DNA from: DASVLX01 sp035552275
GTDB lineage: Bacteria > Actinomycetota > Actinomycetes > Mycobacteriales > Pseudonocardiaceae
Assembly: GCA_035552275.1 (NCBI GenBank)
Contig: DASZLR010000006.1
Location: 1-27,255, forward strand
Reading direction: 5' to 3'
DNA length: 27,255 bases
Part shown: positions 1 to 6,899 of the stretch, piece after piece
Numbering within the stretch: the first letter of the stretch is position 1
Layout of the letters: each line of letters begins with the position of its first letter
Notes under the pieces: generated by a model
Database searches by the model: none
What the model was told of the DNA's origin: nothing
The model's input: the letters and a program-made list of their open reading frames with translations, nothing else
Translations under genes and position numbers: made by a program

Positions 1-923
1 GTCGCCTTGGAACCGGGCAATACCACCAGATCCGCGTCAGCGAGCCGGGCCGGCTCGGTCACCAGCCGCACACTCACCCCCGGCTCGCAGGCCAGTGCCT
101 CCACGTCGGTGGCGTTGGAAATCCTGGGCAACCGGACCACGGCGACCCGCAGCGATTCTGTGCCCAGCGGCGGCCTCGACCGGCCGACAATCCCGTCCAA
201 CGGATAGGACAGCGAGTCCTCGGCGTCCAGCCACAGGTCATCGCGCCACGGCAACACACCCAGCGTCGGCCGCCCGGTCAGCTCGGCGAGCCGGCGCAGG
301 CCCGGTTCGAGCAGCCGCTCGTCACCGCGGAACTTGTTGAGCACGAACCCGGACACCAGCGCCTGATCGGCGGCGTCCAACAGCGCCAGCGTGCCGAACA
401 GGTGCGCGAACACCCCGCCCCGGTCGATGTCCCCCACCACCAACACCGGCAGCCCGGCCGCCCGCGCCAGCCCCATGTTGGCGATGTCGTCGGCGCGCAG
501 GTTGATCTCGGCTGGCGACCCGGCGCCCTCGCAGATCACCACGTCGAACTCCGCGCGCAGTGATGCCAGGGTGTCCAGCACGACGTGCAGCAGTTCGGCC
601 TTGCGCGGCCGATAGGACAGCGCGCTGACCTCGCCGATCGCCCGGCCGAGCACTACGAGTTGGGAGGTGCGGTCACTGCCCGGTTTGAGCAGCACCGGGT
701 TGAACCGCACGCTCGGCGCCAGGCCGGCGGCGGCGGCCTGCACCGCCTGCGCTCGGCCGATCTCGCCGCCATCGGCGGTGACCACCGAGTTGTTGGACAT
801 GTTCTGCGCCTTGAACGGCGCGACCTTGACGCCCTGCCGGGCCAGCCACCGGCACAGTCCGGTGGCCAGCACGCTCTTGCCCGCGTCCGAAGTGGTGCCG
901 GCGACGAGCAGTGACCCGGTCAC
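1..923 (-). CDS. cobQ: Cobyric acid synthase, N-terminal 307 residues (cut by window edge)
   Basis: Glutamine-dependent amidase that amidates four side-chain carboxylates of adenosylcobyrinate a,c-diamide in cobalamin synthesis; cytoplasmic. Reading the minus strand from GTG at 923 gives a P-loop of the dethiobiotin synthetase/CobQ type (GTTSDAGKS, residues 9-17), then a QNMSNNSVV block near residue 40, CEGAGSPAEINL and the VGDIDRGGVFA stretch, all typical of CobQ. The frame is open to the window edge, where LPGSKA marks the start of the type 1 glutamine amidotransferase domain, so roughly the last 180 residues, including the catalytic Cys and His, lie outside. It starts 4 bases after the map stop codon, so the two are probably cotranscribed. 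CobB (hydrogenobyrinate diamide synthase) is related, but QNMSNNS favours CobQ. Confidence 0.93.
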   Translation of the reverse strand, partial: MTGSLLVAGTTSDAGKSVLATGLCRWLARQGVKVAPFKAQNMSNNSVVTADGGEIGRAQAVQAAAAGLAPSVRFNPVLLKPGSDRTSQLVVLGRAIGEVSALSYRPRKAELLHVVLDTLASLRAEFDVVICEGAGSPAEINLRADDIANMGLARAAGLPVLVVGDIDRGGVFAHLFGTLALLDAADQALVSGFVLNKFRGDERLLEPGLRRLAELTGRPTLGVLPWRDDLWLDAEDSLSYPLDGIVGRSRPPLGTESLRVAVVRLPRISNATDVEALACEPGVSVRLVTEPARLADADLVVLPGSKA

Positions 924-927
924 GCCG

Positions 928-1785
928 TCACGGCAGAGTGAGGATTTCGGCGCCCTCGTCGGTGACCACCAGCGTGTGCTCGAACTGCGCGGTGAGCCGC
1001 TTGTCCTTGGTGGTCACCGTCCAGCCGTCGTCCCAGACGTCGTAGTCGATGGTGCCGAGAGTGATCATCGGCTCGATGGTGAACGTCATGTTCGGCTTGA
1101 CGATGGTGGTGACCTGCGGCTCGTCGTAGTGCAACACCGTTGGCGTGCCATGGAAGTACGGGCCGACGCCGTGCCCGGTGAAGTCGCGGACCACGCCGTA
1201 GTCGAACCGCTTGGCGTAGGACTCGATCACCCGGCCGACCACGTTGAGCTGCCGGCCCGGCCGGACCGCCTTGATCGCCCGGCTCAGCGCCTCCCGGGTC
1301 CGCTCGACCAGCAGCCGGGCGTCCTCGCTGACATCGCCGGCGAGGTAGGTCGCGTTGGTGTCGCCGTGCACGCCGTGGATGTAGGCGGTCACGTCGATGT
1401 TGCAGAGGTCGCCGTCCTCGATCACCGTCGAGTCCGGGATGCCGTGGCAGATCACCTCGTTGAGCGAGGTGCAGCAGGACTTGGGGAAGCCGCGGTAGCC
1501 GAGTGTCGACGGGTAGGCGCCGTGGTCGCAGAGGTACTCGTGCACCACCTTGTCAATGTCGTCCGTGGTGGCGCCCGGCTTGACCGCCTTGCCGCCCTCC
1601 TCCAAGGCGCGCGCGGCGATCCGGCCGGCGATCCGCATCGCCTCGATCACCTCGGGCGTCCGCACGCCGTCGCTGTCGTCCCGCTTCGGTTGCGGCTTGT
1701 CGACATACTCCGGCCGCACGATGGACGCCGGAACGGCGCGACGCGGGGACTGGACACCGGGTTGCAGCGGGGCGCGAACGGGCAT
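928..1785 (-). CDS. map: Methionine aminopeptidase, type I
   Basis: Removes the initiator methionine from nascent proteins in the cytoplasm. The 285-residue product has the complete dimetal site of the pita-bread fold: D131 (NIDVTAY), D142 (HGDTNATY), H205 (TGHGVG), E238 (FTIEP) and E269 (QFEHT), plus the substrate-contacting H114 in CHGIP. The N-terminal extension of about 40 residues (Pro/Arg-rich, ending before RTPEVIEAMRIAG) resembles the extension of mycobacterial MapB-type enzymes and lacks the zinc-finger cysteines of the longer type. The start is ATG at 1785. The gene ends 4 bases before cobQ and begins 9 bases after the stop of the short ORF at 1795-1872. Confidence 0.96.
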   Translation of the reverse strand: MPVRAPLQPGVQSPRRAVPASIVRPEYVDKPQPKRDDSDGVRTPEVIEAMRIAGRIAARALEEGGKAVKPGATTDDIDKVVHEYLCDHGAYPSTLGYRGFPKSCCTSLNEVICHGIPDSTVIEDGDLCNIDVTAYIHGVHGDTNATYLAGDVSEDARLLVERTREALSRAIKAVRPGRQLNVVGRVIESYAKRFDYGVVRDFTGHGVGPYFHGTPTVLHYDEPQVTTIVKPNMTFTIEPMITLGTIDYDVWDDGWTVTTKDKRLTAQFEHTLVVTDEGAEILTLP

Positions 1786-1794
1786 GTCACCACC

Positions 1795-1872
1795 CTACGA
1801 CGCGCCCGGAGCCGCGATCGGCAGCCCACGGTGTTTGACCGCACACAGCGAGGCCGCGTCGAAACAGATCAC
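1795..1872 (-). pseudogene. 25-codon ORF overlapping the antitoxin stop; probable toxin stump
   Basis: A GTG at 1872 overlaps the TGA of the upstream antitoxin gene (GTGA arrangement, 1869-1872), the usual junction in type II toxin-antitoxin operons. The frame reads VICFDAASLCAVKHRGLPIA and ends at TAG (1795-1797) after 25 codons, just before map. The first residues match the beta1/Asp motif that opens PIN-domain toxins (M-I-x-hydrophobic-D-A-S-x-L); the rest could equally derive from a PIN C-terminal helix. An intact PIN toxin is about 130 residues, so most of the gene is missing. Seen: overlap, frame, short length. Inferred: toxin origin. It could instead be a chance ORF. Confidence 0.45.
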
Positions 1873-2150
1873 AACCGCTCCTCGCGTTGCCATTCCAGCT
1901 CCGCGGAGGCACTGAATCCGGGCGTGCCGGGCAACGGTTCCGTGCGTGAAACCCGCGCGTACGGACGCTCCGGCGGCAACAGTTCGCCCCGTCTGAACAA
2001 CTCATCCAGCCAGTTCGGACTTGGCGATGTGGGCACGAGCATCGCGACCGAGCGATCTCCGACCACCACGACGAACGACTCACCGGCTTCGGCTCTACGT
2101 AGGTATTCGCTGAGACGCTGCTCGAATTCGTGCCCGGTGACAGTCTCCAT
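1869..2150 (-). CDS. Phd/YefM-family antitoxin, apparently without an intact toxin
   Basis: A 93-residue protein starting METVTGHEFEQRLSEYLRRA, followed by GESFVVVVGDRSVAMLVP. This is the Phd/YefM pattern: an N-terminal motif that inserts a helix next to a short beta sheet, used for DNA binding and autorepression, then a variable acidic/Arg-rich tail that wraps the toxin (here WLDELFRRGELLPPERPYARV). Family members neutralise PIN, RelE or Doc toxins. Only a 25-codon overlapping ORF follows before map, so it looks like an orphan antitoxin. The tail is longer than needed for the fold and should hold the toxin-binding part. Start ATG at 2150; the control region is 2151-2186. Confidence 0.8.
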   Translation of the reverse strand: METVTGHEFEQRLSEYLRRAEAGESFVVVVGDRSVAMLVPTSPSPNWLDELFRRGELLPPERPYARVSRTEPLPGTPGFSASAELEWQREERL

Positions 2151-2186
2151 GCTCCAGATGCAACCACACCGCCTCGTCGGGACAGC

Positions 2187-2271
2187 TCAGAACAGCACCT
2201 CCTCATGGAACACCGCGACAGCGGCAGGCAGATAGCAATCCAACTCGTCCGGACGCACCGGCCGGACCAGC
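2187..2271 (-). pseudogene. Deleted fragment of the neighbouring GNAT gene
   Basis: Bases 2197-2271 match 8571-8645 inside the GNAT gene at 72 of 75 positions, in the same orientation, and 2187-2198 are identical to 8219-8230, the GNAT 3' end with its stop. The fragment is therefore the GNAT 3' region with 342 bases (114 codons, residues 169-282) removed precisely in frame: DELDCYLPAAVAVFHEEV is followed directly by LF and TGA. The sequence to the right of 2271 no longer matches. No start or acetyl-CoA motif remains, so it is a relic. It marks the edge between the map/antitoxin side and the graspetide island and forms an imperfect direct repeat flanking about 6.3 kb. Confidence 0.85.
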
Positions 2272-2286
2272 AGCGCGACGCGCAAT

Positions 2287-3444
2287 TCACCGGGCCGTCG
2301 CCGCCGACACCTGCCAGGTGCGCGCACTGGCGGGGTGATCGAACCAGACGACTTGGCTGGTCTCCGTGACCGTCAGCCCGAAGGCTTCCCAGCGAGGCTC
2401 GCCAAGGTCGGCCCACGTGTCGTACGCGGCTTGGATGCATTCCCAGATGTGCGCCGGCCCGGTCTCGGTGACGTGGCGAACTTGGCGGTCGTCGGTGATC
2501 TCGATCCGTGTGGCTCCGTCGGCCGTGGTGATCGTGCCGGCCTTGGGCGACAAGGTGTCCCGGTCGAGTTGGTATCCGAATCGGACCCTGACGGGCAGCG
2601 AGAAGTGAGCTAGGAACCATGGCACGGTCTCGCGCCACGGTGTCATCGGGACGGCCGTTTCGTAGGTGCGGGTCGAGGCGTCGCCAGTCTCGGGCGTCGT
2701 GGCCTTGGCCGGCCCGAGGTCGTGGCGCATGTCCATGAAGCCGGCCCACCGGGCGGTGAACCGTCCTTGAGCGCCGAACTCGGTCCGGTCGAGCAACACC
2801 AGGTTGCCGGCGCTGGTGCCGAGTTTGAGATCGGCGAGAATCTGGCCGCCCATCTTCGTCTGCTCGACCCACGTCCACGGGACGAGCGGCGCGGCGCAGG
2901 TGGCGATGATCCGATCGTAAGGGCCGTGCTCGGCAAGGCCCCGGTCTCCGTCGACCGCGACGAGCGTGGGGCGGTAGCCGATGGCGGCCAGGCGCTGCCG
3001 CGCCAGCTCCACCAGCTCGGGGTCCACGTCGACGCTGAACACGTTCTCCTGGCCGAGTCGATGGGACAGCAGTGCCGCGTTGTATCCGGTGCCGGTGCCG
3101 ATTTCCAACACCCGGTCGCCGTCGGCGATGTCGAGCAGGGACAGCATCCGCAGCATCAGGTCCGGCTTGGTCGAGGACGACACCGCCTCCTGGTAGCCGT
3201 CGCGCTGCGCCAGTGAGGTGATGAGCGTGGTCGGCGAGTACGCCAGGTCAAGACCGGTCGAGCTGCTGGTGTCGACCTCCGTCCAGCCGTTCTGGTCCTG
3301 CTGGAACGCCACCGGCACCAGCTTGTGCCGGGGCACCGCCACGACGGCCGCGCGCCACAACTCGTCACGCAGGTCACCACGGTCCGCCAGCAGATCGGCG
3401 AGCGCCTTCGCGTGACTGCGCCACTCGTCGGTGTGAGTCGTCAT
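2287..3444 (-). CDS. PIMT-like O-methyltransferase of a graspetide system (TgmC type)
   Basis: SAM-dependent methyltransferase of 385 residues related to protein-L-isoaspartate O-methyltransferase. Motif I VLEIGTGTGYNAALLS lies at about 112-127, the acidic end of beta2 (SVDVDPE) at 137-143, and VAVDGDRGLAEHGPYDRIIAT follows. The N-terminal part with the substrate-side SSSTKPDLMLRML stretch and a roughly 150-residue C-terminal extension make it longer than housekeeping PIMT (about 210). In ATP-grasp peptide systems such enzymes (TIGR04188 type; ThfM of fuscimiditide) methylate a specific Asp in the ring-closed peptide, which then closes to an aspartimide. Its ATG overlaps the ATP-grasp stop (ATGA, 3441-3444), so it is translationally coupled third in the operon. 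Confidence 0.9.
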   Translation of the reverse strand: MTTHTDEWRSHAKALADLLADRGDLRDELWRAAVVAVPRHKLVPVAFQQDQNGWTEVDTSSSTGLDLAYSPTTLITSLAQRDGYQEAVSSSTKPDLMLRMLSLLDIADGDRVLEIGTGTGYNAALLSHRLGQENVFSVDVDPELVELARQRLAAIGYRPTLVAVDGDRGLAEHGPYDRIIATCAAPLVPWTWVEQTKMGGQILADLKLGTSAGNLVLLDRTEFGAQGRFTARWAGFMDMRHDLGPAKATTPETGDASTRTYETAVPMTPWRETVPWFLAHFSLPVRVRFGYQLDRDTLSPKAGTITTADGATRIEITDDRQVRHVTETGPAHIWECIQAAYDTWADLGEPRWEAFGLTVTETSQVVWFDHPASARTWQVSAATAR

Positions 3445-4397
3445 GATCGGCTGCCTCCGGCAAGTAGGTCGGCCAGTTGGGCGGTGAGTGGCGCTCCGGT
3501 GCGGTGTTCAACGAACCCGTATTGGCCGCCCGCGTTCGCTTCGAGAAACACCCACTGACCCTCGGGCATGACCACGAAGTCAAACGCCGCGTACAGCAGG
3601 CCCGCGCTGGACATGAAGCGGCGAACGCCGTCTGCCACATCGCCAGGCGTGTCGATCAGGCAGTAGGTGTTGGCGTCGTAGTCGGTGCGGAAGTCGACAT
3701 ACGACTCGGTTGAACCGGCGTGGATCGTCGTGCTGGTGATGTGGTCGCCGATGACGATCAGCCGCGCCTCGTACGCCTTGGGCACCCACCGCTGGAACAG
3801 GTGGGTGGTCTGTTCGACACCGCGCAGGTCGTCCAGATCGGGCGGGTCCACCAGCCGGGTGAACCCGATCTTGCGTTTGCCCTGCTCGATGATGCTGGAC
3901 GCACCAATCATCTTCGTGACCGTCTGGCCCTCGCGCGCGAACACCTGCACTGGCGCTGGCTCGTTGGCGATCAGCGTGCCGGGCACGACGAGACCGCAGC
4001 GGGCGGCGGTCACGAGTTGGACTGGTTTGTACGCGATGTCGGCCATCCGCGACGGGTGGTTCACCCACAAGGCCGGGAGGCTCGCGAGGATGCCGCCCAG
4101 GCCGTACTTGGCCTCCATATTCGCGTGTTGACGTTCGGCGGCCGACAGTTCGGCCGCGAACTGGTACGCCTCGGGAGCCCGGTACCACACGGACGTGATC
4201 GTCTCCAGGTCCACGACGCGGTGCGGAGTGCGCAGCGCTCCCACCCAGCGATCCCCTCGCAGCTCAGCAGCGACGCTGAGCTGTGAGGGGAACCAGGCGG
4301 TGTTGATCCTGTGCACCTCGACGCCACGGTCACCGAGCACTTCAACCATATGGTCGGCTGTCGAGTCCAGGTCTCCGGTGAGGATCAGCACCGCCAT
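3441..4397 (-). CDS. ATP-grasp ribosomal peptide maturase (graspetide ligase, TgmB type)
   Basis: An ATP-grasp ligase of 318 residues of the group that makes side-chain ester or amide links (omega-ester/omega-amide) in graspetides; it activates Asp/Glu carboxylates as acyl phosphates that Ser/Thr/Lys side chains attack. Visible family features are an N-terminal pre-ATP-grasp domain (MAVLILTGDLDSTADHMV; SVWYRAPEAY at 69-78), WVNHPSRMADIAYKPVQL near 111-128, the ATP-site lysine in TVTKMIGASS (K162), QRWVPKAYEARLIVIGD (202-218) and the magnesium-binding strand FVVMPEGQWVFLEANAGGQY with E286 and N288. Length and motifs fit the SAV_5884-type maturases (TIGR04187). It begins 2 bases after the precursor stop and overlaps the methyltransferase start by 4 bases. 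Confidence 0.93.
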   Translation of the reverse strand: MAVLILTGDLDSTADHMVEVLGDRGVEVHRINTAWFPSQLSVAAELRGDRWVGALRTPHRVVDLETITSVWYRAPEAYQFAAELSAAERQHANMEAKYGLGGILASLPALWVNHPSRMADIAYKPVQLVTAARCGLVVPGTLIANEPAPVQVFAREGQTVTKMIGASSIIEQGKRKIGFTRLVDPPDLDDLRGVEQTTHLFQRWVPKAYEARLIVIGDHITSTTIHAGSTESYVDFRTDYDANTYCLIDTPGDVADGVRRFMSSAGLLYAAFDFVVMPEGQWVFLEANAGGQYGFVEHRTGAPLTAQLADLLAGGSRS

Positions 4398-4399
4398 GA

Positions 4400-4756
4400 T
4401 CAGGCCGCCGGGTTGGGGTCGTCCTGGATGTAGTCGTACCTCCAGTCCTCCGACCGGCCCTCGTCACCGTCGTTGTCGGATATCGAGTCCGCCGACGGGT
4501 CGCCCATTACGAGCGGCTGCCCCTCGTGATCCACCGCGATCTGGCGGATCGGGTCGTAGGACCAGCCCGCCGGCAGCGACCTGCTCGGCGCGCTGGGTGA
4601 CACGACGCCGCACAGGTTCCACGGGCGCACACCGACCGGAGACGGCTCGTCGCTGCTGGTCGGCTTGGCACCGGCCGGCCTCGCCAGCGGGAACTGTGCA
4701 CTGTCGCCCGCGATCGGGTCGTGCGCGAATCGCGTGCTGTCCAACATTGCGGTCAT
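4400..4756 (-). CDS. Graspetide precursor peptide (TgmA type)
   Basis: A 118-residue substrate peptide. The leader carries the conserved actinobacterial tgmA signature: RPWNL (44-48), then LPAGWSYDPIRQIAVD (61-76) and an EGQPLV boundary (78-83). This part is recognised by the ATP-grasp partner. The core after about residue 84 is very acidic, with acceptors S88, S91, S93, S102 and donors D86, D90, D94, D96, D98, E99, E103, D104, D108, D112, D113; D96-G97 is a good aspartimide site. No threonine is present in the core, unlike fuscimiditide-type cores. The ATG at 4756 has GAGGAAGG upstream (9-base spacer); M4 is an alternative. First gene of the three-gene operon. Ring pattern cannot be read from the sequence. 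Confidence 0.92.
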   Translation of the reverse strand: MTAMLDSTRFAHDPIAGDSAQFPLARPAGAKPTSSDEPSPVGVRPWNLCGVVSPSAPSRSLPAGWSYDPIRQIAVDHEGQPLVMGDPSADSISDNDGDEGRSEDWRYDYIQDDPNPAA

Positions 4757-4902
4757 TGTTCGTTGCCTTCCTCGTGGTCAAGCTGGGCTAGCCATTGGTC
4801 CATTTCCAAACGTGCGGTCCCAGATCGTTGCCGCCTTTACCATTCCCCTTTCCTCGCAACCGGTGGCGACTCTCGCCCGTGCCATCTGAGGGATTCAGCC
4901 GT
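4757..4902 (-). promoter_or_regulatory. Leader and likely promoter region of the graspetide operon
   Basis: A 146-base gap between the XRE regulator gene and the precursor gene, both read on the minus strand. It is less GC-rich than its surroundings and holds the Shine-Dalgarno stretch GAGGAAGG for the precursor. I see no confident -35/-10 pair and no clear hairpin, so whether the operon has its own promoter or reads through from upstream is open. Confidence 0.35.
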
Positions 4903-5286
4903 TCAGGGCAATGGGTCGACAGGTCGCCCGTATACGTGCCGGCCGCTGGTCATGGGCCGGTGTCCGGCGATCCTGCGCCCGCCGCGCGATCTCCGGCCGA
5001 CCCGAACCGGTGCAGGCGATGTCGGCGGTTGTGTGGGCGGGCTGTCGGCTGAGCCCCAGGAACCCTGCCAGACATCCAGCGGGTGCACGCCCAGGGCGCG
5101 GGCATACGTGTCGAGTAGCCGAGCACTGGGTTTCTTCTTTCCCGACTCGATGTTGTACAGCGAATTCCGATCGACCTTGACCCCAAGGCCGGCCATCCGG
5201 TCGACCACTTCCGCGGCCGTCAGACTGTGAGCTTGGCGCAGCGCACGAATCCGCACCATCGGCCCCCATGGCTCACTCGCCGGCAT
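4903..5286 (-). CDS. XRE-family helix-turn-helix regulator
   Basis: Small DNA-binding protein with a Cro/CI-type HTH: VRIRALRQAHSLTAAEVVDR, then VKVDRNSLYNIESGKKKPS and ARLLDTYARALGVHPLDVW, a standard five-helix XRE domain covering about residues 10-76. The remaining tail is Pro/Arg/Ser-rich with no recognisable domain. I choose ATG at 5286 (127 residues) because GAAGGGG sits 5 bases upstream; this overlaps the previous gene by 14 bases and implies translational coupling. ATG at 5259 is the alternative, and an upstream ATG at 5343 is unlikely. It lies last in a five-gene chain and directly before the graspetide precursor, so control of the peptide operon is plausible but unproven. Confidence 0.85.
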   Translation of the reverse strand: MPASEPWGPMVRIRALRQAHSLTAAEVVDRMAGLGVKVDRNSLYNIESGKKKPSARLLDTYARALGVHPLDVWQGSWGSADSPPTQPPTSPAPVRVGRRSRGGRRIAGHRPMTSGRHVYGRPVDPLP

Positions 5287-5620
5287 CGTGCCCCTTCCCG
5301 CCCGGTAGCCCGTCACGGCCATCGACGGCCGTGGCGGGGGCACACGCGCGCGGGAGCGGGGCGAGGAACGGGGACGACGCCGCCACCAACCGCCGCAACA
5401 CCGCCACCGGCATCACCAGCGACAGCGGCTCGACCAGGAACGCGTCGAACGTGATCGCCACCTTCGGCTCGCCCACCGGGGAACCCCCGGCCATCGCCGC
5501 CGGATCATGCTCGGTGATCTCCACCCGCGACAGTGCCGCCGCCACGACCGTCAACGGCCCGGTCAACGCCAACTGATCCAGCACCGGCATTCCGCCCGCC
5601 CCGTCCTCGGCCCCGCTCAC
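5273..5620 (-). CDS. Hypothetical protein, 115 residues
   Basis: I do not recognise this protein. It is mostly hydrophobic/neutral with Ala, Val, Pro and Gly, contains TGPLTVVAAALSRVEITEHD and a central PKVAITFDAFLVEPLSLVMP stretch that could form beta strands, and ends in a Gly/Asp-rich tail. It shows no signal peptide or clear membrane helix. Support for being real is its position: GTG at 5620 follows the preceding stop by 3 bases and its own end overlaps the XRE start. ATG eleven codons in is another possible start. Confidence 0.6.
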   Translation of the reverse strand: MSGAEDGAGGMPVLDQLALTGPLTVVAAALSRVEITEHDPAAMAGGSPVGEPKVAITFDAFLVEPLSLVMPVAVLRRLVAASSPFLAPLPRACAPATAVDGRDGLPGGKGHDAGE

Positions 5621-5623
5621 CGG

Positions 5624-5974
5624 TCACGCGTCCGGGTTCGCCCGCGAGCCGTGACCCGCGCCGGCCGCCACCGGCAGACGTCCGGCATCCCCGCCGGCAG
5701 ATCCGATGCCGACCGGCGGCAGCCCGGCCACCGCACCGGCCATCCGCAACGCCTGCTCACTCAGCGACCGCAAGAACGCGATCGACTTCTCCCGGTCCCC
5801 GCCCCGGGGATGCACGAAATCCACCCGAGCGGTCCCGTCCGCCCACCACACATTCAGCCGCACGTGATCCGACCGCCCCACATACACATCCATCTCCGCG
5901 TCCGCGTGCGTGCCGACACTGACCACCGCCTCCAACACGCCGATCCGCTCGTCATCCACAACCTGTTGACTCAC
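5624..5974 (-). CDS. Hypothetical protein, 116 residues
   Basis: No family recognised. Starting at GTG 5974 the product reads VSQQVVDDERIGVLEAVVSV, then EMDVYVGRSDHVRLNVWWAD and TARVDFVHPRGGDREKSIAF, ending in a helix-like LRSLSEQALRMAGAVAGL and a Gly/Ala-rich tail. Alternating strands followed by a helix suggest a small alpha/beta domain. The start is fixed by GGAGAGGA six bases upstream and by the one-base overlap with the previous stop (TAGTG). The same frame stays open further upstream, but that part only shadows the preceding gene. Confidence 0.68.
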   Translation of the reverse strand: MSQQVVDDERIGVLEAVVSVGTHADAEMDVYVGRSDHVRLNVWWADGTARVDFVHPRGGDREKSIAFLRSLSEQALRMAGAVAGLPPVGIGSAGGDAGRLPVAAGAGHGSRANPDA

Positions 5975-6363
5975 TACCGATCCTCTCCCTGTTGTTGCGC
6001 CTGCCACGCACGGGCTTCCCTCGCCCGCCAGGCGTCGGCCTGTTCCTCGAACACGTCGGCAGCGGTCAGCACCGCCAACGAAACCCATTGCGGCACCAGC
6101 CCGGCGGACAGCAACTCCCGCCACACGCGAGCGATCTCGCCGGATACCACCGCCATCTCCCGCGCCGCGCCAACATCCAGCACCGGGGCGCACTCCGCCC
6201 GCGCCTGCACCCGGCCATACGTCCGCACCGCGCTCTCCCACGCCCGCACCAACTCACCCGGCGACAACACCGAACCCGGTGCGGGACGCAGCGCGCGACG
6301 CGGCACCCCGCCGGCAGCCCAAGCACCGGAGTGCCAGACACCAGGCACGTTCGGTTCGCTCAC
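5974..6363 (-). CDS. Hypothetical protein, 129 residues, helical
   Basis: Not recognised. The product begins VSEPNVPGVWHSGAWAAGG and from about residue 34 is predicted mostly helical by eye: SPGELVRAWESAVRTYGRVQ, GAAREMAVVSGEIARVWREL, VSLAVLTAADVFEEQADAWR, then a charged Q-rich end (RAWQAQQQGEDR), so a small helical bundle or coiled coil is likely. GTG at 6363 overlaps the previous stop in a GTGA junction, and its TAG overlaps the next GTG by one base. This places it second in a tight chain of five genes. Confidence 0.68.
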   Translation of the reverse strand: MSEPNVPGVWHSGAWAAGGVPRRALRPAPGSVLSPGELVRAWESAVRTYGRVQARAECAPVLDVGAAREMAVVSGEIARVWRELLSAGLVPQWVSLAVLTAADVFEEQADAWRAREARAWQAQQQGEDR

Positions 6364-6899
6364 CGCCGGCCACCCCCGTGCGGCGCTGGCTGGGACGCGG
6401 CAGGGCCGGGGCCATACGGCACCGGAGGGCACTGGCAGCCCGGCCCCGCCGCGAGATCAACCGTTGCGGCCGACCCGGCGCGGCCTCGTTCTCGCACCGC
6501 CGGGTCCGCCGCACCGATCACCGGCCCTACCGGCACGCCGAGCGGGGGCACACTCAAGCGCGGCCACAGGACCGGAAACCACAGAAACACCCGGCGCAGC
6601 AACGACGACCGCGCGTGACGGCCACGCCGATGCCGCCGACTGGCCCGCCGGACCGGACGCGACGACGGATGCCGCAGCCGAGCCGAACACCGGACGCAAC
6701 ACCGGCCCGGCGGCGCGACCATCGCATCCGGCAGAAACACCGCCTCGCAAATCCCGACGTATTCCCCAGCACCAGCGACCCCGGCCACCATCGCCGCGTC
6801 CGTGACCGCGTGATCCCACCCATCCACCGACGTCACCCACGTCAAATGCCGCCGCACCACCGCCGCCGTCATGGATAGCCCGGCCAACCCGCTGTCCAC
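6360..6899 (-). CDS. Hypothetical protein with Cys cluster, 179 residues, first of a five-gene chain
   Basis: The family is not one I can name with confidence. The N-terminal 75 residues look ordered: VDSGLAGLSMTAAVVRRHLT, then VDGWDHAVTDAAMVAG and GICEAVFLPDAMVAPPGRCC with V-R-C following. C51, C67, C68 and C71 could bind zinc. The rest is Arg/Pro-rich and looks disordered. GTG at 6899 is preceded by GGAGGT with a 5-6 base spacer, which sets the start although the frame is open up to 7136. The gene heads the chain 6899 to 4903, divergent from the XRE-DUF5753 gene across a 195-base control region. Confidence 0.65.
   Translation of the reverse strand: MDSGLAGLSMTAAVVRRHLTWVTSVDGWDHAVTDAAMVAGVAGAGEYVGICEAVFLPDAMVAPPGRCCVRCSARLRHPSSRPVRRASRRHRRGRHARSSLLRRVFLWFPVLWPRLSVPPLGVPVGPVIGAADPAVRERGRAGSAATVDLAAGPGCQCPPVPYGPGPAASQPAPHGGGRR

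Noticed and set aside
667..2235. Open frame of 522 codons on the plus strand
   Set aside because: Antisense to cobQ and map; no recognisable domain.
4259..4282. Inverted repeat CAGCTCAG/CTGAGCTG
   Set aside because: Lies inside the ATP-grasp coding sequence, far from any start; probably chance.
5507..6805. Open frame of 432 codons on the plus strand
   Set aside because: Arg/Pro/Thr-rich with no motif, antisense to the chain of overlapping minus-strand genes that have good start/stop junctions.
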